From Lysobacter enzymogenes (GTDB lineage Bacteria; Pseudomonadota; Gammaproteobacteria; Xanthomonadales; Xanthomonadaceae): a DNA stretch of 64,000 nt. Below, one piece after another: positions 8,249-20,298 of this stretch. The first letter of the stretch is position 1; every line of letters starts with the position of its first letter. The stretch spans positions 2,294,001-2,358,000 of the forward strand of contig NZ_CP067396.1 in NCBI RefSeq assembly GCF_023617245.1, written 5' to 3'. Made by a program: the position numbers and the translations under genes. Below the pieces are notes generated by a model that was not told the origin of the DNA, made no database searches, and was given only the letters and a program-made list of their open reading frames with translations.

Positions 8249-8911
8249 ATGAGCCTGACCGACACCCAGCAAGCCATCCTCGCGCTGATCGCGGAACGGA
8301 TCGACGCCGAGGGTTTCCCGCCGTCGCAGACGGAGATCGCGCGCGCCTTCGGTTTCAAGGGCGTGCGCGCCGCGCAGTACCACCTCGAGGCGCTCGAGGC
8401 GGCCGGCGCGATCGAGCGCCTGCCGGGGCGCGCGCGCGGCATCCGCGTGCTGCAGCCGCCGCCGCAGGCGCAGCGCGAGCTCGGCCTGGTCGCCGCGCCG
8501 GCGCAGTCTTTCGACGAGGACGCGCTGCGCCTGCCGGTGCTCGGCCGGGTCGCGGCCGGCGCGCCGATCGGTTCGGCCGCCGGCATCGAGCCCGACAACT
8601 ACGTCCTGCTCGACCGCAACATGTTCTTCCCGTCGCCCGACTACCTGCTCAAGGTCAAGGGCGATTCGATGCGCGACGAGGGCATCTTCGACGGCGACCT
8701 GATCGGCGTGCACCGCACCCGCGACGCGCGTTCGGGCCAGATCGTGGTCGCGCGCATCGACGACGAGATCACTGTCAAGCTGCTGAAGATCGGCAAGGAC
8801 CGCATCCGCCTGCTGCCGCGCAATCCCGATTACGCGCCGATCGAGGTCCAGCCCGACCAGGACTTCGCCATCGAAGGCCTGTATTGCGGCCTGGTCCGGC
8901 CCAACCGTTGA
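8249..8911 (+). CDS. lexA: LexA repressor
   Basis: The SOS repressor, 220 residues. The N-terminal winged helix (1-68, with SQTEIARAFGFKGVRAAQYH) binds the operator. The self-cleavage site is Ala103-Gly104 in GRVAAGAPIG, and the catalytic dyad is Ser140 (KGDSM) and Lys177 (ITVKLL). RecA-DNA filaments trigger cleavage, releasing repair genes. The ATG at 8249 is chosen because it directly follows the LexA palindrome; an earlier in-frame ATG at 8195 would read through the operator. recA and recX follow on the same strand. Confidence 0.95.
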   Translation: MSLTDTQQAILALIAERIDAEGFPPSQTEIARAFGFKGVRAAQYHLEALEAAGAIERLPGRARGIRVLQPPPQAQRELGLVAAPAQSFDEDALRLPVLGRVAAGAPIGSAAGIEPDNYVLLDRNMFFPSPDYLLKVKGDSMRDEGIFDGDLIGVHRTRDARSGQIVVARIDDEITVKLLKIGKDRIRLLPRNPDYAPIEVQPDQDFAIEGLYCGLVRPNR

Positions 8912-8919
8912 ATCCCGCG

Positions 8920-9144
8920 ATGGCCTGCGTCCGCCTCTACGACCGTCGCGGCTTCGCCCGCGAATGCGCCGCGGTGCCGGCCGCCGAAGCCGCGCTGCGC
9001 GGCCTCGGCGAGACGATTTCCGCCGCGCTGGCGCGGGAAAATCCGACCCCCGCGCCGGCAACCGCCCGGCAGCGCACGGCCGCTTCGACGGATAATTTGG
9101 CTCTCGGCGCCACGATCTCAGCCTCTGCGATACGCGCCCTCTAA
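8920..9144 (+). CDS. Small hypothetical ORF between lexA and recA
   Basis: A 74-residue frame opens 8 bases after lexA and ends 36 bases before recA. The N-terminal half (CVRLYDRRGFARECAAVP...) has a reasonable amino-acid mix. The C-terminal half is Ala/Thr-rich and looks like read-through of non-coding DNA. I recognise no family. It could be a genuine short SOS-operon gene or simply a spacer containing a recA promoter; the latter is at least as likely. Confidence 0.25.
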   Translation: MACVRLYDRRGFARECAAVPAAEAALRGLGETISAALARENPTPAPATARQRTAASTDNLALGATISASAIRAL

Positions 9145-9180
9145 CGTATCCCCACCACGACAGACTTAAGGAACACAGCG

Positions 9181-10206
<1,026 letters not shown>

Positions 10207-10238
10207 TCCTCGCCGGTCCTTAGCCCATCGTCTTTGCA

Positions 10239-11192
<954 letters not shown>

Positions 11193-11357
11193 ACGTTCAG
11201 GCACTTTTCCTGCGAGGCCTTGCGCACAAGGGCCTCCGGCCTGCTAGGCTACGCGGCTTTCGGGTCCCGGGTTGCCTGTTCCAGTCGATGCCCCCATCGT
11301 GGTGGCATGGGTTCGGTCGAGCGCTCCGCTCCCGACCAGGCGAATCTTCCCCCAGGC

Positions 11358-13991
<2,634 letters not shown>

Positions 13992-14070
13992 ATGGCGAAC
14001 AGTGACTGCTATCGCTTGCGACCGGGTTTGACCGGTCGCTAAGATGGTTCACGTTTGTGTACAAATTGAA

Positions 14071-14132
14071 GCATTCTTCCACATGGAAAGAATGCCAACG
14101 CCGGTGCCCCGGGTGCCGGCTCGAGGAGGTTT
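14071..14132 (+). promoter_or_regulatory. csrA leader hairpin and ribosome site with GGA motifs
   Basis: GCATTCTT (14071-14078) and AAGAATGC (14088-14095) pair with one bulge around an ACATGGA loop. The ribosome site GAGGAGG is at 14123-14129. CsrA binds GGA in hairpin loops and at ribosome sites, so the leader looks suited to autoregulation. This is inference from motif shape. Confidence 0.4.
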
Positions 14133-14135
14133 TCA

Positions 14136-14339
14136 ATGCTGATCCTGACGCGTCGCGTCGGCGAAACCCTGATGATCGGCGACTCGGTGACGGTCACCGT
14201 GCTCGGCGTCAAGGGCAACCAGGTGCGTATCGGTATTACCGCACCGAAAGATGTCGCGGTACATCGCGAGGAGATTTACCAGCGCATTCAGCGCGGCGAG
14301 GATGCGTCGGACGATTCGGGCAAACACACGGGCGGCTGA
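14136..14339 (+). CDS. csrA: Carbon storage regulator CsrA (RsmA)
   Basis: A 67-residue RNA-binding protein that controls translation and stability of mRNAs for metabolism, motility and secretion. The five-strand core is complete: LILTRRVGETLMIGD, VTVTVLGVKGNQVRIGITAPKDVAVHREEIY, with Arg44 in the conserved VHREE region. It has a strong ribosome site GAGGAGG 6 bases upstream. It follows alaS by 144 bases and precedes tRNA-Ser, conserved across gammaproteobacteria. Confidence 0.97.
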   Translation: MLILTRRVGETLMIGDSVTVTVLGVKGNQVRIGITAPKDVAVHREEIYQRIQRGEDASDDSGKHTGG

Positions 14340-14439
14340 GGAACAGGTCGCCTGAGAACATCGCCGCGAATGTTGCGGCGGATGTTGCTGTAAATCGGGC
14401 GAGCCGTTATGATTGCCGCCCGCATCGCTTGATAGATGC

Positions 14440-14532
14440 GGAGAGTTGCCCGAGTGGCCGAAGGGGCTCCCCTGCTAAGGGAGTATAGGGTCAAAAACTC
14501 TATCGAGGGTTCGAATCCCTCACTCTCCGCCA
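14440..14532 (+). tRNA. tRNA-Ser (GCT anticodon)
   Basis: A 93-base gene with the long variable arm of serine tRNAs. GGAGAGT pairs with ACTCTCC, anticodon GCT is at 14474-14476 in loop CTGCTAA, the T loop is TTCGAAT, and CCA is encoded at 14530-14532. It reads AGC/AGT codons. Confidence 0.97.
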
Positions 14533-14541
14533 GTTGTACCG

Positions 14542-14566
14542 AAGCCGCCTTCGGCGGCTTTTCTTT
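14542..14566 (+). terminator. Terminator after tRNA-Ser
   Basis: AAGCCGCC-TTC-GGCGGCTT forms an 8-bp stem followed by TTCTTT, ten bases past the tRNA-Ser end. Confidence 0.8.
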
Positions 14567-14661
14567 CGCCGCACCGGCCCTGCGACACGGCCGGTACGAC
14601 GAAGGGGTTTCACCGGAAATGTTGACGGAAAGTCGTTTGTCCGTCATACTTTTCCGACTAA

Positions 14662-14738
14662 GCGCCCGTAGCTCAGCTGGATAGAGCACCAGGCTACGAA
14701 CTTGGGGGTCGGAGGTTCGAATCCTTCCGGGCGCGCCA
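14662..14738 (+). tRNA. tRNA-Arg (ACG anticodon), first copy
   Basis: A 77-base gene. GCGCCCG pairs with CGGGCGC, anticodon ACG is at 14696-14698 in loop CTACGAA, and CCA is encoded at 14736-14738. The first anticodon base would be edited to inosine to read CGU/CGC/CGA. It is identical to the copy at 15216-15292. Confidence 0.97.
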
Positions 14739-14744
14739 TATTGG

Positions 14745-14781
14745 AAAGCCGGCAATCGCGAGATTGCCGGCTTTTTCTTTT
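14745..14781 (+). terminator. Terminator after first tRNA-Arg
   Basis: AAAGCCGGCAATC-GCGA-GATTGCCGGCTTT is a 13-bp perfect stem followed by a T-rich run. An identical hairpin follows the second tRNA-Arg. Confidence 0.9.
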
Positions 14782-15215
14782 GCCCGGGTTTTTGCTCGGC
14801 ACCGCCGCGAATCGCATCCGGTTTTGCAGGTCGGCGCGCGCGGGCGGAGTTCGTGGTTTCGTGTGGCGAGCCGTTGAGCCGTTGAGCCGTTGAGGCATCG
14901 AGTAACGAACCAACGAATTTGCGAAGCGACGAAGCCCCGTGGCATCGAAGCGCTCGAGCCTCGCCATGCATTGCGGCAGCTTCGCTGCGTGCTCGCGACC
15001 GAAGCGGCGCGACGACGTGGGAGGGCCTTCAGGCCCGACGCTCTGCGATCAGATCGCCGTCGCCGAAATGCAGCGCCGCAAGCGCATGCGCAACCAAGCC
15101 TGGTCGTCAGTCAATGCCTGCGCCGACGCGGTGTTTTCCCGATGTGTCGCGATATCGCTGCGACATCGCGATGACGCTTCCCGTCGCGCGAATAACACGT
15201 CATAATTGCACTCAG
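14782..15215. other. Non-coding spacer between the tRNA-Arg copies
   Basis: No gene is seen in these 434 bases. The stretch holds three perfect 8-bp units CCGTTGAG (14871-14894), a lone GTGG-family palindrome at 15017-15041, and presumably the promoter of the second tRNA-Arg. Confidence 0.5.
15017..15041 (+). repeat. Single GTGG-family extragenic palindrome
   Basis: GTGGGAGGGCCTTCAGGCCC followed by GACGC, then TCTGCGATCAGATCGCC. It is the same family as the 2733-3200 array but unpaired. Confidence 0.75.
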
Positions 15216-15292
15216 GCGCCCGTAGCTCAGCTGGATAGAGCACCAGGCTACGAACTTGGGGGTCGGAGGTTCGAATCCTTCCGGGCGCGCCA
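15216..15292 (+). tRNA. tRNA-Arg (ACG anticodon), second copy
   Basis: It is base-for-base the same 77-base gene as the one at 14662, including encoded CCA. Duplicated tRNA-Arg genes after tRNA-Ser parallel the argV/Y/Z/Q run behind serV in E. coli. Confidence 0.97.
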
Positions 15293-15298
15293 AATCGG

Positions 15299-15334
15299 AA
15301 AGCCGGCAATCGCGAGATTGCCGGCTTTTTCTTT
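15299..15334 (+). terminator. Terminator after second tRNA-Arg
   Basis: The same 13-bp stem and GCGA loop as after copy one, followed by TTTTTCTTT. Confidence 0.9.
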
Positions 15335-15365
15335 GCGCACGATCGCGTCCTTGCATGGCCTGACG

Positions 15366-15522
15366 GTAGCAGCGGCGCAAGCCGCGACCGCGAACGCGAC
15401 GTCGCGACGAATGTCCGGTAGCGCGGCGGTCCGGTGGTGGGGCCGTCATCGCTCCGGCCGCGCGATTTCGCGGCCTGCGCGGTTGTCGTGGCGGCGCGGT
15501 CGCGACTTGCGTCGCTGCTGCA
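15366..15522. repeat. Paired GTAG-family palindromes
   Basis: A direct copy starts with GTAGCAGCGGCGCAAGCCGC at 15366. A degraded inverted copy (GCGGTCGCGACTTGCGTCGC...) ends near 15522. They sit just beyond the kdpE stop codon. Confidence 0.65.
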
Positions 15523-15556
15523 GACGGATACGCAGCATCCGGGTCGGCATGCGATC

Positions 15557-16288
15557 TCAGCGCTTGTCGATGAAGCGCAGGCCCACGCCCGGTTCGGTGG
15601 CGATGTAGCGCGGCGCGGCGGCGTCGTCGCCGAGTTTGTGGCGCAGTTTGCCGACCAGGATGCGCAGGTAGTGGGTGTCTTCCTGATGGGTCGGGCCCCA
15701 CAGCTCGCGCAGCAACTGCGGTTGGGTCACCACCCGGCCGGCGTGCTGGAACAGCAGGGCCAGCAGCGCGTACTCCTTGCGCGCGAGCGTCACGGGTTCG
15801 CCGTCGAGCGCGACCTCGCGCCGGGCCAGGTCGATGCGCAGGCGGCCGTCGTCGAACACCGGCAGGGTCTCGCCCTGCGGGCCGTGCGCGCGCAGCAGGG
15901 CGCGCACGCGCGCCATCAGTTCCTGCACGCCGAAGGGCTTGGTCACGTAGTCGTTGGCGCCGCCGTCGAGCGCGGCGACTTTCTCGGCCTCGCTGGAACG
16001 CACGGTCAGCAGGATCACCGGCACGCCCGACCATTGCCGCAGTTCGCGCAGGACGTCGAAGCCGTCGCGGTCGGGCAGGCCGAGGTCGAGCACGACCAGG
16101 TCGGCGCCGCGCGTGGCCAGGCTCTCCAGCCCGGCGTTGCCGGTGTCGGCCAGTTCGACCGCGTAGCCCTGCGCGCGCAGGGCGATGTCGAGGAACTTGC
16201 GGATCTGCGGTTCGTCGTCGACCACCAGCACGCGCGCGGGCGGCGCGGCCTGCGGCGAGGCGGCATGCGGGGCGTGGTCGTGGGTCAT
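15557..16288 (-). CDS. kdpE: KDP operon response regulator KdpE
   Basis: A 243-residue OmpR-type regulator. The receiver domain has the acidic pair Asp24/Asp25, phospho-acceptor Asp68 (VVLDLGLP) and the conserved Lys in VTKPFG. The C-terminal winged helix has the RKEYALLALLFQHAGRVVTQPQLLRELWG signature typical of KdpE. Its ATG overlaps the kdpD stop codon by four bases (ATGA), so the two are translationally coupled. When phosphorylated it activates the kdpFABC promoter under potassium limitation or osmotic stress. Confidence 0.95.
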   Translation of the reverse strand: MTHDHAPHAASPQAAPPARVLVVDDEPQIRKFLDIALRAQGYAVELADTGNAGLESLATRGADLVVLDLGLPDRDGFDVLRELRQWSGVPVILLTVRSSEAEKVAALDGGANDYVTKPFGVQELMARVRALLRAHGPQGETLPVFDDGRLRIDLARREVALDGEPVTLARKEYALLALLFQHAGRVVTQPQLLRELWGPTHQEDTHYLRILVGKLRHKLGDDAAAPRYIATEPGVGLRFIDKR

Positions 16289-19005
16289 GGCGCGCGGGCG
16301 GCGTCGGGCCTGGGTTCGGGTTCGATGGGCGGCAGGGTAATGCGGATCGTGGTGCCGCGGCGACCCTGGTCGTCGGGCTGGCCGGGCAGGGCGACCACGC
16401 TGCCGCCGTGGGCGCCGATCATGCCCTGGCAGATCGCCAGGCCCAGGCCGGTGCCCTGGCGGCCGCGGTCGCCACGCTCGACGCTGTAGAACATGTCGAA
16501 GATGCGCGCGCGTTCGTCCTCGGGAATGCCGGGGCCGCGGTCGCTGACGTCGATGCGCAACAGATGATCGGGGCCGCCGGGCTCGCCATCGACGCGGCGC
16601 GCGTCGATCGTCACCGCCGCGTCGGGCGGGGAGAACTTCACCGCGTTCTCGAGCACGTTGAACAGCGCCTGCTCGATCAGCGCCGGATGCACCCAGATCG
16701 GCCCCAGGCCCGGTTGCAGGCGGACCTCGAAGCGCGCCGCCGGCTCGTAGCGCTGCAGCCGCGTCACCGCCGAGCCGATCAGCTCGTCGACGCCGATCCA
16801 GTCGCGGTTGAGGGCGAGGCCGCCGTGGCCGAGCCGGGTCATGTCGAGCAGGTTCTGGATGTAGCGGTCGAGCCGCTCGCCCTCGATGCGGATGGTTTCG
16901 AGCAGGGCGTGGCGGTCCTCGCGCGGCATCGCCTCGGCGTAGTTGTCCAGGCTGCTGGCCGCGCCGATGATCGAGGCCAGCGGCGAGCGCAGGTCGTGCG
17001 AGACCGAGGACAGCAGCGCCGAGCGCAGGCGCTCGGTCTCGCCGCCGACGCGCGAGTCTTCCAGGTCGGCGACCAGGCGCGTGCGCAGCACCGCCTGGGC
17101 GATGTCGTCGGTCATCGCCTCGGCCAGACGGCGCTGTTCCGGCCCGAGCCGGGTCAGCGACGGCGGCAGGCGCAGGCCGACCAGCCCGGCCGCGGGTTTG
17201 TCGCCGGCGTCGCCGCTCAGCGGCAGCAGCCACCAATCCGAACCGGCGAGCGTGTCGGTGTAGCGCCCGGCCGGCTGGCGGTGCTTGAGCGCCCAGTCGG
17301 CGGCGGCGCGGTCCTTGTCGCTGAGTTCGGGCAGGTTCGGCCCGGCCAGCGGCGCGCCGCCGACGTAGACGAACACCTCCGCGCCGAGCGAGCGCTTGAG
17401 CGCGCGCTTGCCGGCGCGCACCACCTGGCCGGCGTCGGCGGCGGTGGCCAGCTCGCGGCCCAGCGTCTGCAGCTCGGTGGCGTGGGCGTTGGCCGCGCGC
17501 AACGCCACCACCTGCATGCGCAGCTTCGACGCCAGCCGTCCGGCGACCAGCGCCGCGACCAGGAACAAGGTCACCGTGGTCACGCCCTGGCGCGCGCCGA
17601 TCAACAGGGTGTAGCGCGGTTCGATGAAGAAGAAGTTGTAGGCCAGGAAGCACAGCGCGGAGGCCAGCACCGCCGCGGTCATGCGGGTGCGCGCGGCGAC
17701 CACGACCACCGCGACGATGAACACCAGCGACAGGTCGTCCAGGCCGATCCAGCGTTCGGCGAACCCGGCCAGCACCACCGCCATCGCCACCGCGAACACC
17801 GCCAGCGCCGCGTCGCTGCGGCTGAGCAGGCCGCGCAGGCGGCCGCCGCTCTCGCGCAGGCTGCGGCGCGCGCGGGCGCGCGCCTCGGGGGTGCTGACGA
17901 TGGTCAGTTCGTAATGCGCGCCGCGCTGGATCAGTTGCTGGGTGAGGGTGCGGTTGACCATGCGCGCGAGCGGCCGCTCGCGGGTGCGGCCGAGCACGAT
18001 GGTCGACACGCCGGCGCGTTCGCCATGGTCGAGCAGGGCGTCGACGATGCTGTTGCCGTGCAGCACCACCGCCTCGCCGCCGAGCCGGCGGGCCAGGGCG
18101 AAAGCGCGGTCGAGTTCGCCCTGGCGCTGCGCGTCGGGCGCGCCGCCGGTCTGCACGGTGACCACCAGCCACGGCGCGTCGCGGCGTTCGGCCAGGCGCC
18201 GGGCCACGCGCACCAGGTATTCGGACTGGCCGAGCCCGTCGATCGCGACCATCACCGCGCGCCGCAACGGCACCCCGGGCAGGCCGCGCGCGGTCTGCGC
18301 CTCGCGCAGGTCGCTGTCGACGCGGTCGGCGGCGGTCTGCATCGCCAGTTCGCGCAGCGCGGTCAGGTTGGACGGCGAGAAGAACGCCTGCAGCGCGTGC
18401 GCGGCCTGTTCGGGCACGTAGACCTTGCCCTGCTGCAGGCGCTCGATCAGCTCGCGCGGCGGCAGGTCGACCAGGACGATGTCGCGCAGGCGGTCGAACA
18501 GCGCGTCGGGCACGGTCTCGCTGACGCGCACGCCGGTGATGCGGTGGACGACGTCGTTGAGGCTTTCCAGGTGCTGGATGTTGACCGTCGTGTAGACGTC
18601 GATGCCGGCGTCGAGCAGTTCCAGCACGTCCTGCCAGCGCCGCTCGTGGCGGCTGCCGGGGGCGTTGCGGTGGGCGAGTTCGTCGACCAGGGCGACCTGG
18701 GGCTTGCGCGCCAGCAGGGCGTCGAGGTCCATCTCGTCGAGCGTGCGGCCCTGGTAGTCGCTGCGCTTGCGCGGCAGCAGGTCGAGGCCGTCGACCAGGG
18801 CCGAGGTCTCGGCGCGGCCGTGGGTCTCGACGATGCCGACCACCACGTCGATCCCGCGGCGCTGCAGTTCGCGCGCGCGGCCGAGCATGGTGTAGGTCTT
18901 GCCGACGCCGGGCGCGGCGCCGAGGAAGATGGTGAGGCGGCCGGCGCCCTGGCGTTGCAGTTCGCCCATCAGGGCATCGGCTTGGGCGCTGCGCGGGTCG
19001 CTCAT
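16285..19005 (-). CDS. kdpD: Osmosensitive potassium-channel histidine kinase KdpD
   Basis: A 906-residue sensor kinase in the inner membrane. The N-terminal KdpD domain (about 20-230) carries the Walker A GAAPGVGKTYTML and the ETHGRAET motif. A universal-stress-protein-like domain follows (~250-370). Four membrane segments lie about residues 395-500, then a GAF-like region, the HisKA box with phosphorylated His670 (SSVSHDLRSPL), and an ATPase domain with NVLENAVKFS and GTGLGLAI. The ATG at 19005 gives the standard N-terminus; a longer upstream frame is GC-rich and not conserved. It is separated from kdpC by a small cysteine-rich gene. Confidence 0.95.
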   Translation of the reverse strand: MSDPRSAQADALMGELQRQGAGRLTIFLGAAPGVGKTYTMLGRARELQRRGIDVVVGIVETHGRAETSALVDGLDLLPRKRSDYQGRTLDEMDLDALLARKPQVALVDELAHRNAPGSRHERRWQDVLELLDAGIDVYTTVNIQHLESLNDVVHRITGVRVSETVPDALFDRLRDIVLVDLPPRELIERLQQGKVYVPEQAAHALQAFFSPSNLTALRELAMQTAADRVDSDLREAQTARGLPGVPLRRAVMVAIDGLGQSEYLVRVARRLAERRDAPWLVVTVQTGGAPDAQRQGELDRAFALARRLGGEAVVLHGNSIVDALLDHGERAGVSTIVLGRTRERPLARMVNRTLTQQLIQRGAHYELTIVSTPEARARARRSLRESGGRLRGLLSRSDAALAVFAVAMAVVLAGFAERWIGLDDLSLVFIVAVVVVAARTRMTAAVLASALCFLAYNFFFIEPRYTLLIGARQGVTTVTLFLVAALVAGRLASKLRMQVVALRAANAHATELQTLGRELATAADAGQVVRAGKRALKRSLGAEVFVYVGGAPLAGPNLPELSDKDRAAADWALKHRQPAGRYTDTLAGSDWWLLPLSGDAGDKPAAGLVGLRLPPSLTRLGPEQRRLAEAMTDDIAQAVLRTRLVADLEDSRVGGETERLRSALLSSVSHDLRSPLASIIGAASSLDNYAEAMPREDRHALLETIRIEGERLDRYIQNLLDMTRLGHGGLALNRDWIGVDELIGSAVTRLQRYEPAARFEVRLQPGLGPIWVHPALIEQALFNVLENAVKFSPPDAAVTIDARRVDGEPGGPDHLLRIDVSDRGPGIPEDERARIFDMFYSVERGDRGRQGTGLGLAICQGMIGAHGGSVVALPGQPDDQGRRGTTIRITLPPIEPEPRPDAARAP

Positions 19006-19076
19006 CGGTCGGGGTCCTGCTCGGCGGCGCCGGGCGGGTGGGGGCCGGGCGGGTAAGGGCCGGCGGCCGCCGCGGT

Positions 19077-19105
19077 CGCGCCGATGCGCAGATCGCATCG
19101 GCGCG
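19077..19105 (-). terminator. Strong hairpin upstream of kdpD
   Basis: CGCGCCGATGCG and CGCATCGGCGCG are perfect 12-bp arms around a 5-base loop. The hairpin lies between the small cysteine-rich gene and kdpD on the transcribed minus strand. No T-run follows, so it could be an attenuator, an RNA-processing or stability element rather than a classical terminator. Confidence 0.35.
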
Positions 19106-19201
19106 GGGCTCGCGCGCAGCATGGTGCTCGCCGCTGCGGCGCGCAAGCCGGCGCGGCGCGGATCGGGACGAGGCCCGGATCCGGCCGCGCGGGCGCGGGC
19201 G

Positions 19202-19429
19202 TTACCGCGGGTTGCCCGGATTGGTCGGGTTGCAGCCGTTTTCCTGCCAGCAGGTCTTGTACATCGCCTGGCACAGGGTGGGATTGGTGCCGGAGGCCAG
19301 GCAGCGGTCGCGTTCGATCCCGCATTCCACGCACGGATGCGCGGCGGCATAGGCGAAACCGGCGGCGAAGGTGGCGACGCCGGCCAACGCCAGCAGCATC
19401 TTCTTCTTTCCTTCGAACAAGCGCTTCAT
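19202..19429 (-). CDS. Small cysteine-rich exported protein in the kdp locus
   Basis: A 75-residue protein that I do not recognise. Residues 1-30 form a basic start (MKRLFEGKKK) and a hydrophobic, Ala-rich signal-like segment. The mature part of ~45 residues has six cysteines at 33, 36, 43, 53, 60 and 66, suiting three disulfides in the periplasm. A GGAGAG ribosome site precedes the ATG, which supports real translation. It lies 192 bases after kdpC and 196 before kdpD, on the same strand, where other kdp operons have nothing. A link to potassium transport is only positional. Confidence 0.7.
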   Translation of the reverse strand: MKRLFEGKKKMLLALAGVATFAAGFAYAAAHPCVECGIERDRCLASGTNPTLCQAMYKTCWQENGCNPTNPGNPR

Positions 19430-19621
19430 GTGCTTCTCTCCTTGGCGCCAGATCGTTCTGGCGATTCGAGCCTAGGAGGTCGCGGTCGCAGGGAGCGAAT
19501 CGCGTTCGCAGTTCTACGGATCGCAACATTCGCGATTCTGACAGTTGTTTTCGCGCGCGGCGTGGGGCACGCGTCCGCATCGCCGCTGCGCGCGGATCGG
19601 CGCTGCGCTGCGCGCGCACGC

Positions 19622-20221
19622 TCAGCGCGCCGCATCCAGGGCGAGATTGAGCTTGAGCACGTTGACGCGCGGCTCGCCGAGCGCGCCGAACTGCGGCGCT
19701 TCGGTGTTGCTCGCGATCAGCGCCTCGACCCGGGCGGCGTCGAGCCCGCGCGCCTGGGCCACGCGCGCGGCCTGCACCTGCGCCGAGCGCGGCGAGATGT
19801 GCGGGTCGAGGCCGCCGCCGGACTGGGTCGCCAGTTCGGCCGGCACCTCGCTTTCGGCGATGCCTTCGCGCTGGGCGATGGCCGCGGTTTCCTCGGCCAG
19901 GCGCTTGCGCAGGTCGGGATTGCTGCGCGCCTGGTTGCTTCCGGACGCGGCCATCGGATCGTACTTGGCCGCCGACGGGCGCGGCTGGAAATAGCGGGCG
20001 TCGGCGAACGGCTGGGCGACCAGTTCCGAGCCGACGGCGCGGCCGTCGCGTTCGAGGATAGAACCGGTCGCCTGCGCCGGAAACGCGACCCGGCCGATCG
20101 CGGTGCCGGCCAGCGAGTAGGCCAGGCCGAAGCCGAGCAGGCAGACGGCGGCGTAGAGCGAAGGCGCGCGCAGGGATTGGCGGTCGTCGATGCTGGCGGC
20201 GCAAGTGGGTTGGGTGTTCAT
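19622..20221 (-). CDS. kdpC: K(+)-transporting ATPase subunit KdpC
   Basis: A 199-residue single-pass membrane subunit that stabilises ATP binding by KdpB. One membrane segment (~20-42, LYAAVCLLGFGLAYSLAGTAIG) is followed by a periplasmic domain with FQPRPSA, ASGSNQARSNPDLRKR, LATQSGGGLDPHISPRSA and a C-terminal VNVLKLNLAL, all hallmarks of the family. AGGAACC precedes the ATG. It is 77 bases after kdpB on the transcript, the gap holding an inverted repeat. Confidence 0.95.
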   Translation of the reverse strand: MNTQPTCAASIDDRQSLRAPSLYAAVCLLGFGLAYSLAGTAIGRVAFPAQATGSILERDGRAVGSELVAQPFADARYFQPRPSAAKYDPMAASGSNQARSNPDLRKRLAEETAAIAQREGIAESEVPAELATQSGGGLDPHISPRSAQVQAARVAQARGLDAARVEALIASNTEAPQFGALGEPRVNVLKLNLALDAAR

Positions 20222-20263
20222 TGGGAGGTTCCTTTGTTCGCGAGGGCCGGGCCCTCGCCGCAA

Positions 20264-20289
20264 CCCCTCTCCCGCAGGCGGAAGAGGGG
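20264..20289. repeat. Inverted repeat between kdpB and kdpC
   Basis: CCCCTCTCCCGC pairs with GCGGAAGAGGGG with a single mismatch. It is a short hairpin in the intercistronic gap, of a type scattered through xanthomonad genomes, and might shift the kdpB:kdpC ratio by RNA processing. Confidence 0.5.
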
Positions 20290-20298
20290 CTTTCGGAG

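Noticed and set aside
14662..15334. Remnant of an integrated element between duplicated tRNA-Arg genes
   Set aside because: No integrase or mobility remnant lies in the 434-base interval, and tandem tRNA-Arg genes after tRNA-Ser are normal in gammaproteobacteria.
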